Assembly: GCF_001417775.1 (NCBI RefSeq)
Contig: NZ_BBZJ01000023.1
Location: 124,001 to 188,000 of the forward strand
Reading direction: 5' to 3'
DNA: 64,000 nucleotides
From: Streptomyces sp. TP-A0356
GTDB taxonomy: Bacteria > Actinomycetota > Actinomycetes > Streptomycetales > Streptomycetaceae
Shown here: positions 7,535 through 15,860 of the stretch, one piece after another
Layout: each line of letters starts with the position of its first letter
Numbering within the stretch: position 1 is the first letter of the stretch
The notes under the pieces: model-generated
Seen by the model: only the letters and a program-made list of their open reading frames with translations
What the model was told of the DNA's origin: nothing
Databases searched by the model: none
Position numbers and translations under genes: made by a program

Positions 7535-8590
7535 TCAGAGAAGTGTGAGTTGGGTCGGCTCTCCCACCGTAGGCCGGGCCACCGTGGGCTCGGGCGCCGA
7601 CGGCTCGGGCCGCCGGATCCTGCGCGGCATCCCCGGGCGCGTGGGGCCGATGCCGTACTCCTGTGCCAGTTCGTGCACCTGACGGGTGATCCGGCGCTGG
7701 TACCACTTCGGCGCATAGGATCCCTCGGCGTACAGCCGCTCGTAACGGCGTACGAGATAGGGGTGCCGGCGCTCCAGCCAGGCCATGAACCACTCACGGG
7801 CGCCCGGGCGCAGATGCAGCACCAGCGGGGTCACCGAGGTGGCCCCGGCTGCGGCGATCGCCCGTACGGTGGCGCGAAGTTGGGCGGGGTGGTCGCTCAG
7901 GAACGGGATCACCGGGGCCATCAGGACGCCGGAGCCGATGCCGTGCTCCCTCAGGGTGCGTACGACGTCCAGCCGGCGTTCCGGCGCCGGGGTGCCCGGT
8001 TCGACGGTGCGCCAAAGCTCCTGGTCGACGAAGCCGACGGAGACGGAGATACCGACGTCGGTGACCTCCGACGCCTGCTTGAGCAGGTCGAGGTCGCGCA
8101 GGATCAGGGTCCCCTTGGTGAGGATCGAGAACGGGTTCGCGTGGTCCCGCAGGGCCGTGATGATGCCCGGCATCAGCCGGTAACGGCCCTCGGCCCGCTG
8201 GTAGCAGTCGACGTTGGTGCCCATCGCGATGTGCTCGCCGTGCCAGCGGCGCGAGCCGAGGTGGGCGCGCAGCAGCTCCGGGGCGTTGACCTTCACCACG
8301 ATCTGGCTGTCGAAGCCGAGGCCCGTGTCGAGGTCCAGATAGCTGTGCGTCTTGCGCGCGAAGCAGTACACACAGGCGTGCGTGCACCCGCGGTAGGGGT
8401 TGACCGTCCACTCGAACGGCATGCGGGAGGCACCCGGCACCCGGTTCACGATCGAGCGGGCCCGCACCTCGTGGAAGGTGATGCCGCGGAACTCCGGGGT
8501 GTCGAAGGTACGGGTGGTCACCGTGTCCGCGTCGAACAGTGCGGCGTTGCGGGCCGGAGCGGGGTTCTCGGCCAGATGGTCCCAGCGCAT
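7535..8590 (-). CDS. Rv2578c-family radical SAM protein
   Basis: The protein has 351 aa from the ATG at 8590, with a GAGGAGG in front. The radical-SAM cluster motif CxxxCxxC is at Cys69, Cys73 and Cys76 (YRGCTHACVYCFARK), followed by a TIM-barrel pattern including KGTLILRDLDLL and GISVSVGF. This is the family of mycobacterial Rv2578c, often annotated as SPL-like. I saw nothing that identifies the substrate. Two LexA-like sites sit directly upstream, one next to a TATTCT -10 box, so DNA-damage induction is likely. That fits a repair or damage-response role, but the activity is unknown. Confidence 0.88.
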   Translation of the reverse strand: MRWDHLAENPAPARNAALFDADTVTTRTFDTPEFRGITFHEVRARSIVNRVPGASRMPFEWTVNPYRGCTHACVYCFARKTHSYLDLDTGLGFDSQIVVKVNAPELLRAHLGSRRWHGEHIAMGTNVDCYQRAEGRYRLMPGIITALRDHANPFSILTKGTLILRDLDLLKQASEVTDVGISVSVGFVDQELWRTVEPGTPAPERRLDVVRTLREHGIGSGVLMAPVIPFLSDHPAQLRATVRAIAAAGATSVTPLVLHLRPGAREWFMAWLERRHPYLVRRYERLYAEGSYAPKWYQRRITRQVHELAQEYGIGPTRPGMPRRIRRPEPSAPEPTVARPTVGEPTQLTLL

Positions 8591-8617
8591 GGGCGCCTCC
8601 TCGGTAGCACTGGCCAC

Positions 8618-8623
8618 AGAATA
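8618..8623 (-). promoter_or_regulatory. -10 box for the radical SAM gene
   Basis: TATTCT on the minus strand, 28 bp ahead of the start codon and abutting the LexA-like box at 8624-8635. The corresponding -35 region is weak, which would fit a repressor-controlled promoter. Confidence 0.45.
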
Positions 8624-8635
8624 GAACACACGTTC
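8624..8635. promoter_or_regulatory. LexA (SOS) box 1
   Basis: The sequence GAACACACGTTC matches the actinobacterial SOS core GAAC-N4-GTTC exactly, with a preferred purine/pyrimidine spacer. It lies between the presumed -35 and -10 of the radical SAM gene, where LexA would block transcription. Confidence 0.65.
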
Positions 8636-8654
8636 CCTTGATCGCGACGGGGAT

Positions 8655-8670
8655 TCGAGTGATCGTTCGA
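8655..8670. promoter_or_regulatory. LexA-like box 2
   Basis: TCGAGTGATCGTTCGA matches 10 of 12 fixed positions of TCGAAC-N4-GTTCGA and is embedded in a longer inverted repeat (gattcga 8652-8658, tcgaatc 8667-8673). It lies 20 bp beyond box 1 in the radical SAM/hydrolase intergenic region and could also affect the divergent gene. Confidence 0.45.
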
Positions 8671-8880
8671 ATCCATGATGTTTCGCCGACCGGTGGCAGC
8701 GGGGCGGAGCCGGGCCGGAGGTGACCCCCACCCGGACCTGCTGCAGAACGCGGCCCGCTTCCGCTTCGACGCCGCGGCGGTGGCCGGGCTTCCGGGTCGG
8801 GCGGCCGGACGGTGGGGAAGGCCTGGCGGCACCGGCGCGTCCGGCACCTCCGGCGTCGCCGTCTGGGACATAACAGAGTG

Positions 8881-9777
8881 ATGCAGCAGCAAAGACCGCC
8901 GCAGACCCTGTCCGCAGGTGTGCGCCGCCTCCTCCTGGACGCCGGGGGCCTCACCCTGTCCTGTCTGCTCGCCGAGCCGGCGGACCGGGAGCCGCGCGCC
9001 ACCGTGGTCGCGGTGCACGGCGGCGGGATGACGGCGGGCTACTTCGACGGGCAGGCGCATCCCGACCTGTCCCTGCTCACGCTCGGCGCACGCCTGGGCT
9101 ACACGGTGCTCGCCGTGGACCGGCCCGGCTACGGTCTGTCCGCCGGTCAACTGCCCGAAGGACAGACCCTGGCCGAGCAGGCCGAGGTGCTGGAGGCAGC
9201 CATGAAGCGGTTCGCCCAACAGCACGCCACGGGGGCGGGGTTCCTTCTGCTGGCGCACTCCTTCGGCGGCAAACTCGCCCTCGTGACGGCCGCGCGCACC
9301 GCCGGGCTGCTCGCCGTGGACGTGTCCGGCTGTGGGCACCGCTACGACGCCGAGCCGACCGATCTGCCCCGGTTCCTGCGCCGGGGGCACTGGGGGCGCA
9401 ACTGGGGTCCGCTGCGGCTGTATCCACCGGAGACATTCCGTTCCATCGGTGCCGTGGTGGCCCCGATGCCGGTCCGCGAGGCGGACGAAGTACCCCTCTG
9501 GCCGGGGATGTTCGAGGAGGTGGCGCCGCGCGTCGGCATCCCCGTGCGGCTGACGTTCGCCCAGCACGAGGCGTGGTGGCTGCACGGGGAGCGGGACATC
9601 GCGGAGATCGTGGCCCGGCTGAGCGCGGCCCCCGTCGTCCGTGTCGAGCGTCAGTCGGACGCGGGTCACAACATCAGCCTGGGCTGGGCGGCCCGCTCCT
9701 ACCACCTGCGCGCCCTCGCCTTCTTCGAGGAGGCGACCCGGCTGCCGGCGGTCCGGCACCCAGGTCCCCGTCCATGA
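8881..9777 (+). CDS. Alpha/beta-hydrolase
   Basis: A 298-aa cytosolic hydrolase of the alpha/beta fold. Motifs in order are VHGGGM (45-50, oxyanion region), DRPGYGLS (80-87), the nucleophile elbow AHSFGG with Ser127, and a C-terminal SDAGHN with His263. The substrate is not evident; ester or lactone cleavage is the default. I start at the ATG at 8881; the in-frame GTG at 8878 is an alternative, and the longer frame from 8812 is Arg-rich and unlikely. It is transcribed away from the radical SAM gene, across about 290 bp that contain the LexA-like sites. Confidence 0.82.
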   Translation: MQQQRPPQTLSAGVRRLLLDAGGLTLSCLLAEPADREPRATVVAVHGGGMTAGYFDGQAHPDLSLLTLGARLGYTVLAVDRPGYGLSAGQLPEGQTLAEQAEVLEAAMKRFAQQHATGAGFLLLAHSFGGKLALVTAARTAGLLAVDVSGCGHRYDAEPTDLPRFLRRGHWGRNWGPLRLYPPETFRSIGAVVAPMPVREADEVPLWPGMFEEVAPRVGIPVRLTFAQHEAWWLHGERDIAEIVARLSAAPVVRVERQSDAGHNISLGWAARSYHLRALAFFEEATRLPAVRHPGPRP

Positions 9778-9846
9778 ACCCGGCGTGGGATGTGATGGGA
9801 TGGCGCACGCCCCCATCACACGTAACAGCACAGGAAGAGGAAGGCC

Positions 9847-10290
9847 ATGGCGCAGGTCGAGGCCACGACGGAGCGGATCATCGCGGCGGACCCGGAGACG
9901 GTGTTCGATGCCCTCGCCGACTACAGCGGCACCCGCGGCAAGCTGCTGCCCGAGCAGTTCAGCGAGTACGAGGTGCGCGAGGGCGGTGACGGCGAAGGCA
10001 CCCTCGTGCACTGGAAGCTCCAGGCCACCAGCAAGCGCGTCCGTGACTGCCTCCTCGAGGTGAGCGAGCCCACCGACGGCGAGCTCGTCGAGAAGGACCG
10101 CAACTCCTCCATGGTGACCACCTGGCGGGTCACCCCGGCGGGCGAGGGAAGGTCCCGCGTCGTCGTCACCACCGTCTGGAACGGCGCGGGCGGCATCGGT
10201 GGCTTCTTCGAGAAGACCTTCGCCCCCAAGGGCCTCGGCCGGATCTACGACGCGGTGCTCGCGAAGCTGGCCGCCGAAGTGGAGAAGTGA
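9847..10290 (+). CDS. SRPBCC family protein
   Basis: A 147-aa START-like (polyketide cyclase/dehydrase) fold: an opening strand TTERIIAADPETVFDALADY, a central region with hydrophobic-cavity strands, and the C-terminal long helix GLGRIYDAVLAKLAAEVEK. Such proteins bind hydrophobic ligands; the ligand is unknown here. A purine-rich AGGAAGAGGAAGG lies before the ATG. It is 69 bp downstream of the hydrolase on the same strand and may be cotranscribed. Confidence 0.85.
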   Translation: MAQVEATTERIIAADPETVFDALADYSGTRGKLLPEQFSEYEVREGGDGEGTLVHWKLQATSKRVRDCLLEVSEPTDGELVEKDRNSSMVTTWRVTPAGEGRSRVVVTTVWNGAGGIGGFFEKTFAPKGLGRIYDAVLAKLAAEVEK

Positions 10291-10349
10291 CACCGGGTAC
10301 GCCACCGCGGGCGCCCGGCACCGGTCCATGAGCGCCGCTGCGGCACCGA

Positions 10350-10396
10350 GTGCGCTCCGGGGCGCGGAGTTCCCATTCCGAGCTCCCGGAGCGCAC
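10350..10396. promoter_or_regulatory. Stem-loop upstream of the MFS gene
   Basis: Arms gtgcgctccggg (10350-10361) and cccggagcgcac (10385-10396) form a perfect 12-bp stem. The loop contains TCCCATTCCG. A very similar element precedes the SpoIIE-family gene at 13065-13118. It could be the terminator of the SRPBCC gene or a regulatory RNA or DNA element. Confidence 0.5.
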
Positions 10397-10588
10397 TTCG
10401 CCAGGTGGAGGACTGCTTCTCACGCTCACCGTTTCGGGTGGTTTTCCGTACGGCACGGCTGTACGCCGTAGGGCTCCGACCGGCGGATACGCCACGGGGT
10501 CCGTTCCGCGGGTGACTCGTCGCGCTTGCTCCCAGTTGTCGCGCAATGCGAGAAATGGGCGGCGCAGGCGCGACGAGGGGAGTGGTAC

Positions 10589-13000
10589 GTGGCCGGGACG
10601 ACCGTGGTGGACGTGGACAGCGAGCGGGCCGTGACGCCCGTGGTCCCGCACACGCCCCCGAAGCCGTCCGGCACCGCACCCCCGGACACCGTGGAGCCCA
10701 CGGCGCTCAGCCCCCGCCGGGTTCGCCTGGTCTTCGTCGGGCTCATGCTCGCGCTGCTGCTCGCCGCGCTCGACCAGATGATCGTGGCCACCGCGCTCCC
10801 GAAGATCGTCGGTGAGCTGCACGGCCTGGACCGGATGTCCTGGGCGATCACCGCTTACCTGCTGACCTCCACCGTCGGCCTCCCGGTCTACGGCAAGTGC
10901 GGCGACCTCTTCGGCCGCAAGGGCGTCTTCCAGTTCGCGATCGGCGCGTTCGTCGTCGGCTCCGCGCTCGCCGGGCGGGCGGGGAGCATGGACCAGCTGA
11001 TCGCCTTCCGCGCCCTCCAGGGCGTCGGCGCCGGGGGCCTCATGATCGGTGTGCAGGCGATCATCGCGGACATCGTCCCGCCCCGCGAACGCGGCCGTTA
11101 CATGGGCCTGATCGGCGCCGCCTTCGGTCTCGCCTCCGTGGCCGGGCCCCTCCTGGGCGGCTACTTCACCGACCACCTCTCCTGGCGCTGGTGCTTCTAC
11201 GTCAACGTGCCCTTCGGCCTCCTCACCCTGGCCGTGGTCGCGGTCGTACTGAGACTGCCGAAGCCCGCCGCGAAGGCCCGACTCGACGTGATCGGCACCC
11301 TGTTGCTGGCCGCCGCGTCGACCTGCCTGGTGCTGCTGACGAGTTGGGGCGGCACCGAGTACGCCTGGGGCTCGCGGGTCATCCTGGGGCTCGGCGCCGG
11401 AGCGGCCGTCGCGAGCGTCCTCTTCCTCGTCGTCGAGGGGTTCGCCGTCGAACCCCTGATCCCCCTGCGGCTGTTCCGCGACTCGGTCTTCAACGTCACC
11501 GCCCTGGTGGGGCTGGTCATCGGGGTCGCACTGTTCGGCGCCGCCAGCTATCTGCCCACCTTCCTGCAGATGGTCGACGGAGCGAGCGCCACCGAGTCCG
11601 GGCTGCTGATGCTGCCGATGATGGCCGGCATCGTCGGCGCCTCGATCATCTGCGGACAACTCATCAGCCACACCGGCCGCTACAAGGCCTACCCCGTCCT
11701 CGGCAGTCTCCTGGCCGCCGTCGGCATGTGGCTGCTGTCCCGGCTGGGGACCGGCACTCCGCGGCTGCAGTACAGCATCTGGATGGCCGTCCTCGGCGCC
11801 GGCATCGGCATGGTGATGCCCGTCCTGGTCCTCGCCGTGCAGAACTCCGTGCGCCCCGCCGACCTGGGCACCGCGACCAGCGCCAACAACTACTTCCGGC
11901 AGATCGGCGGCAGCGTCGGGGCCGCCGTCTTCGGCACCCTGTTCGCCAACCGGCTCTCGGACGCACTGGACAAGCGCCTCCCCGCGCGCGCGGGCGCCCC
12001 CCTGCCCGACCCCCAGTCCATCACCCCGCAACTCGTCCACGCACTGCCACCGGAGCTGCGCCGCGCGTACATCGACGCCTACGCCGACGCCATGCCACGG
12101 ATCTTCCTCTACCTCGTGCCGGTGCTCGTCCTCGGCCTGCTCATCGCCTTCTTCCTCAAGGAGAGACCACTGGTGTCCCACAACGCACCCCCCGGCACCC
12201 CACCCACGGCCCAGGTTCCGCAGGCACGTTCGCCCTACGCGGCCGGAGTGCCCGTCTGTGGCACGGTCCAGCACCCCGACGGCACCGTCGTACCGCGCGC
12301 CGCCCTCACCCTCATCGATGTCGCGGGCGTGCAGATCGGACGGGGCGCGAGCGGCGAGGACGGCCGGTACGCGCTGTCCACGCCCGGATCCGGGGCCTAC
12401 GTCCTGATCGCCGCCGCCGGCGGCCACCAGCCACAGGCGGTCTCGGTGACCGTGGGGGAGCGTCCGGTGGAGCTGGACGTCGTGCTCGGCGGCGCGGGGC
12501 GGCTCGCCGGGAGCGTCCTGACGGCCGACGGCACGCCGGTGCGCGATGCCGCCGTCACGCTCACCAATGTGCACGGGGAGGTGGTGGCGAGCACCCGCAG
12601 CGGACGCGAAGGCGGCTATGTCATCAGCGAGTTGGTGGCGGGGGAGTACACCCTCGCCGCCAGCGCGCCCGCCTTCCGGCCGGCGGCGCTGCCCGTCACC
12701 GTGCAGGCCTCGCGCGAGACCCGGCAGGACGTCGAGCTCGCGGGCGGCGCGGTGCTGCGCGGCACCGTGCGCGCCGGGGACGGGCGGCCGGTCGAGGATG
12801 CGCGGGTGACGCTTCTCGACGCCGCGGGCAACGTCGTCGACACACTGACGACCGGGGCCGACGGAACGTTCCGGTTCGTCGACCTGTCGTCCGGTGAGTA
12901 CACGGTCATCGCAGCCGGTTACCCGCCGGTGGCCACCGTGTTGCAGGTCGCCGGAGGCGGCCGGACGGAGCGGGACCTGCAGTTGGGGCACGAGGACTGA
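10589..13000 (+). CDS. MFS (DHA2/EmrB-type) transporter with C-terminal carboxypeptidase-regulatory-like repeats
   Basis: The protein has 803 aa from the GTG at 10589, which has GGGGAG five to six bases upstream; the ATG at 10526 lacks a site. Residues about 45-545 form a proton-driven drug exporter of the 14-helix type, with the motif-A loop YGKCGDLFGRKGVF, LDQMIVATALPKIVGEL in helix 1 and the motif-C-like AAFGLASVAGPLLGGYF. After the last helix (AFFLKERPLV) come about 250 residues holding three similar beta-sandwich units of about 80 aa (VCGTVQHPDGTVVPRAALTL, LAGSVLTADGTPVRDAAVTL, LRGTVRAGDGRPVEDARVTL). Normal DHA2 exporters are 450-550 aa, so this is a fusion. The substrate is unknown. Confidence 0.9.
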   Translation: MAGTTVVDVDSERAVTPVVPHTPPKPSGTAPPDTVEPTALSPRRVRLVFVGLMLALLLAALDQMIVATALPKIVGELHGLDRMSWAITAYLLTSTVGLPVYGKCGDLFGRKGVFQFAIGAFVVGSALAGRAGSMDQLIAFRALQGVGAGGLMIGVQAIIADIVPPRERGRYMGLIGAAFGLASVAGPLLGGYFTDHLSWRWCFYVNVPFGLLTLAVVAVVLRLPKPAAKARLDVIGTLLLAAASTCLVLLTSWGGTEYAWGSRVILGLGAGAAVASVLFLVVEGFAVEPLIPLRLFRDSVFNVTALVGLVIGVALFGAASYLPTFLQMVDGASATESGLLMLPMMAGIVGASIICGQLISHTGRYKAYPVLGSLLAAVGMWLLSRLGTGTPRLQYSIWMAVLGAGIGMVMPVLVLAVQNSVRPADLGTATSANNYFRQIGGSVGAAVFGTLFANRLSDALDKRLPARAGAPLPDPQSITPQLVHALPPELRRAYIDAYADAMPRIFLYLVPVLVLGLLIAFFLKERPLVSHNAPPGTPPTAQVPQARSPYAAGVPVCGTVQHPDGTVVPRAALTLIDVAGVQIGRGASGEDGRYALSTPGSGAYVLIAAAGGHQPQAVSVTVGERPVELDVVLGGAGRLAGSVLTADGTPVRDAAVTLTNVHGEVVASTRSGREGGYVISELVAGEYTLAASAPAFRPAALPVTVQASRETRQDVELAGGAVLRGTVRAGDGRPVEDARVTLLDAAGNVVDTLTTGADGTFRFVDLSSGEYTVIAAGYPPVATVLQVAGGGRTERDLQLGHED

Positions 13001-13017
13001 GGGGGCGGGCGGCGAAC

Positions 13018-13038
13018 CGGTCCGCCGCCGACGGACCG
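13018..13038. terminator. Short hairpin after the MFS gene
   Basis: Arms cggtccg (13018-13024) and cggaccg (13032-13038) follow the MFS stop by 17 bp. The stem is only 7 bp, so termination is a moderate guess. Confidence 0.4.
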
Positions 13039-13064
13039 CATGCCGTCACCGCCCCACGCCTCTC

Positions 13065-13118
13065 AGAGCTCCGAACAAAGATGGGCGCTGATCGGACTCC
13101 CATTCCGTTCGGAGCTCT
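13065..13118. promoter_or_regulatory. Stem-loop upstream of the SpoIIE-family gene
   Basis: Arms agagctccgaac (13065-13076) and gttcggagctct (13107-13118) are perfectly complementary. The intervening sequence contains a nested atggg/cccat pair and the string TCCCATTCCG, shared with the element at 10350-10396. It lies about 120 bp before the chosen start. Confidence 0.5.
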
Positions 13119-13239
13119 TACCGCGCCGGAGGCGCCCCCGGCGGCAATTCATGCAATGCCACACATCGCGACCGAGCGGGGTCGTACCGTGGTTGTGCGG
13201 TACAGAGATCATGCGGACGCGGAGGGAAGGGCCTGGGCC

Positions 13240-15720
13240 ATGGACCATGGCACCAAGACGGGCGCCCCGGCCGGGAACGTCGTGGCGGAGCACGCCGCGG
13301 CCGGCCGAATCCCCCTGGCCGTGGTCGTGGTGGACCGCGGCGGTCTGGTCTCGCACTGGAGCCGTGGCGCGAGGCAGCTGTTCGGCACCCCCAGGGAGGC
13401 CGCGGTCGGCCGGCCCGCCCTTGATCTGCTGCCCGTCTCCGGCGCCCTGCCCGACGACGAGGAGACCGGCCCCTACGGGGCGTACGCCGCGTACGACGGA
13501 CTCGGCCCCGACCTGGAGTCCTCGCTCGACGGGCGGCTGTCCTATCCGGCCGCCGGGCGCGCCCGTCTCTCCGCGCCCGACCGCGAGCCGAGCGAGACGG
13601 GGGTCTCCCGGCCCGAAGGGTGGGAAAGGGTCGACGTCCTGTGGTGGGCGTACCCGTTGGTGGGACCCGGTCCGGAACGGCTGTTGGTACTGGCCGCCGA
13701 CGCGGACGCGCTGCACCACCGGGACGACGGCGTGGCGATCGAGCGCATCTCGCCCGGCTTCGCCCTGCACACCGACTTCCCCGGCGCCGAGGAACTCGCC
13801 CGGGGACTGCCCGAGATACTGCCCAGCATGAGCGTCGGCGAGAGCGCCCGGATCGTCGCACAGGTACTCGAACTCGGCTATCCCATAATGGAGTTCAGCC
13901 AGAACGACCGGGTGCCCGTCACGCCCGACTGGGGCGTGCCGCGGCGCGCCGAGCGCAAGGCACGCCGGGAGCGGGCGGCGCTGGCCGTGGCGAGCGGGCA
14001 GCCGGTGCCCGACGACCTCCGGGACGAGGGCGAGGACCTCGAGTACGTCGCGGTGCGCGAGCGCCTGGAGTTCCTCAACGAGGTCAGCGGCAGGATCGGT
14101 ACGTCACTCGATCTGGCGCGGACCATCGTCGAGGTCAGCAAGGCCGTCGTGCCCCGCTTCACGGACGTGGCGGGCACGTATCTGCGTGAACAGGTCGTGG
14201 CCGGCGAGGGGTTCCCCGAAGGCGTGCCCGACACCACGACCATGTGGCACCGGGTCGCGCTCGAGCACACCGACGAGCCCGGCCGCTGGGACGACGTCGT
14301 ACCGGTCGGCGAGGCCATGCCGTTCCCGGCGCACACGCCCTTCTTCCAGTGCATGACCAGTGGCGAGCCCGTCCTCGTACCGCGCATCAGCGAGGAGATG
14401 GGGCACGCCATCGCCGCGCAGTTCGAGAAGCGCGACATCCGGCCCCTGATCACCCACCGCTCCATGCTGGTCGTGCCCCTGAAGGCGCGCAACGTGGTGC
14501 TCGGCTTCATGATCCTGCTGCGCCACCCCGAGCGCGTCGAGTTCAACGACATGGACCGGGTGACCGGCGCCGAACTCGCCGCCCGGGCGGCCCTCGTGCT
14601 CGACAACGCGCGCATGTACACGTACCAGGAGAGCGTCGCGGAGACCCTCCAGGACAGCATGCTGCCGCAGATCGCGCCCCGTATGGCGGGATGTGACATC
14701 GCCACCCGCTATCTGCCGGGCACCCTGCTCGGACGTGTCGGCGGCGACTGGTTCGACTCCGTGAAACTGCCCGGCGCGCGCACCGCGCTGGTCGTCGGCG
14801 ACGTCATGGGACACGGCCTGAACTCGGCCGCGATGATGGGCCAGTTGCGTACGGCCGTGCAGACCATGGCCGCCCTCGACCTGCCGCCCGCCCAGCTGCT
14901 GCGCAACCTCGACGACCTCGCCCAGCGGCTCGGCGACTCCTACCTCGCCACCTGCCTGTACGCCGTCTACGACCCGATAGCGAGCGAGCTGCAGATCGCC
15001 AACGCCGGTCACATCCCGCCGGTGATCGTCCATGCCGGCGACGGGCGCAGCGAACTGCTCGGCCTGCCCACGGGTGCGCCGATCGGCGTCGGAGGGGTGC
15101 CGTTCGAGTCGGTACGCGTGCGGGTGGCGCCCGGCGACCGCCTGGTGATGTGCACCGACGGCCTGGTGGAGGTGCGCGGCGAGGACATCGGTGTCGGCCT
15201 CGCGACGCTGTGCGAGTCCGCCGCGCACCCGGCGGCCTCCATGGACGACGCGTGCGACACCATCATCCGCGCCCTCAACACCCGCGGCGGCCGCAAGGAC
15301 GACGTGGCGCTGCTGATGGCCCGGCTCAACGGAATCGAACCCGAGGACGTCGCCGTGTGGCGGCTCGCCCGCGACCCGGTCGAGGTGGGCCGGGCCCGTG
15401 CGGTGGTCCGCGAACAGCTCCACGAGTGGGGGCTGAGCGCGCTCGCCGGCAACGCCGCGCTGATGGTGAGCGAGCTGGTCACCAACGCCGTGGCGCACGC
15501 GCACGGTCACCAGATCGAACTGCGCCTGGTGCGCGCCGACACCCTGCTGTGCGAGGTGGACGACGACGACCCCACCCTGCCCACACTGCTCAACACGGGT
15601 CCCGGCGACGAGTTCGGCCGCGGGCTGCGCGTGGTGAGCACCCTGGCCCGCGAGTGGGGAACCAGCCGTACGAGCTCGGGCAAGACGGTGTGGTTCGAAC
15701 TGAGCCTGCCGCGCCGCTGA
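13240..15720 (+). CDS. PAS-GAF-PP2C (SpoIIE)-HATPase signalling protein
   Basis: The protein has 826 aa from the ATG at 13240, with GGAGGGAAGG upstream; the earlier ATG at 13081 lies inside an inverted repeat. Visible domains are a PAS domain (about 20-115, VVVVDRGGLVSHWSRGARQLFG), a GAF domain (about 276-445), a PP2C/SpoIIE phosphatase (about 486-700, GGDWFDSVKL, VVGDVMGHGLNSAAMMGQLR, MCTDGLVEVRGEDIGVG) and an anti-sigma-type histidine-kinase-like ATPase (about 701-826, LMVSELVTNAVAHAHG). Such proteins combine the antagonist phosphatase and kinase modules of partner-switching systems and probably control a sigma factor through an anti-anti-sigma factor. No STAS partner gene is adjacent. Confidence 0.92.
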   Translation: MDHGTKTGAPAGNVVAEHAAAGRIPLAVVVVDRGGLVSHWSRGARQLFGTPREAAVGRPALDLLPVSGALPDDEETGPYGAYAAYDGLGPDLESSLDGRLSYPAAGRARLSAPDREPSETGVSRPEGWERVDVLWWAYPLVGPGPERLLVLAADADALHHRDDGVAIERISPGFALHTDFPGAEELARGLPEILPSMSVGESARIVAQVLELGYPIMEFSQNDRVPVTPDWGVPRRAERKARRERAALAVASGQPVPDDLRDEGEDLEYVAVRERLEFLNEVSGRIGTSLDLARTIVEVSKAVVPRFTDVAGTYLREQVVAGEGFPEGVPDTTTMWHRVALEHTDEPGRWDDVVPVGEAMPFPAHTPFFQCMTSGEPVLVPRISEEMGHAIAAQFEKRDIRPLITHRSMLVVPLKARNVVLGFMILLRHPERVEFNDMDRVTGAELAARAALVLDNARMYTYQESVAETLQDSMLPQIAPRMAGCDIATRYLPGTLLGRVGGDWFDSVKLPGARTALVVGDVMGHGLNSAAMMGQLRTAVQTMAALDLPPAQLLRNLDDLAQRLGDSYLATCLYAVYDPIASELQIANAGHIPPVIVHAGDGRSELLGLPTGAPIGVGGVPFESVRVRVAPGDRLVMCTDGLVEVRGEDIGVGLATLCESAAHPAASMDDACDTIIRALNTRGGRKDDVALLMARLNGIEPEDVAVWRLARDPVEVGRARAVVREQLHEWGLSALAGNAALMVSELVTNAVAHAHGHQIELRLVRADTLLCEVDDDDPTLPTLLNTGPGDEFGRGLRVVSTLAREWGTSRTSSGKTVWFELSLPRR

Positions 15721-15761
15721 GCCGTCGTGATCGACCACAGAGGTGGACGCGATGGTGCGGT

Positions 15762-15779
15762 GAAGGTATCGCCACCTTC
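15762..15779. terminator. Weak hairpin after the SpoIIE-family gene
   Basis: Arms gaaggt (15762-15767) and accttc (15774-15779) with a 6-nt loop, 42 bp past the stop. The stem is short, so the terminator call is tentative. Confidence 0.25.
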
Positions 15780-15860
15780 TTGTCGCCCCGACTCCCCGCG
15801 CGGTAGACCGATCTCGCCCGTCGCCCCGGCGGGTTGCGGCCGAACCCCAGGGAGTTGGAC

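Noticed and set aside
8675..8881. 68-codon plus-strand frame ending in TGATG overlap with the hydrolase start
   Set aside because: The overlap suggests translational coupling, but there is no Shine-Dalgarno, no recognisable motif and the composition is that of GC-rich spacer. Left open rather than annotated.
10166..12991. 941-codon open frame opposite the MFS gene
   Set aside because: Antisense artefact of third-position G/C bias; repetitive Gly/Asp/Glu/His composition and no family resemblance.
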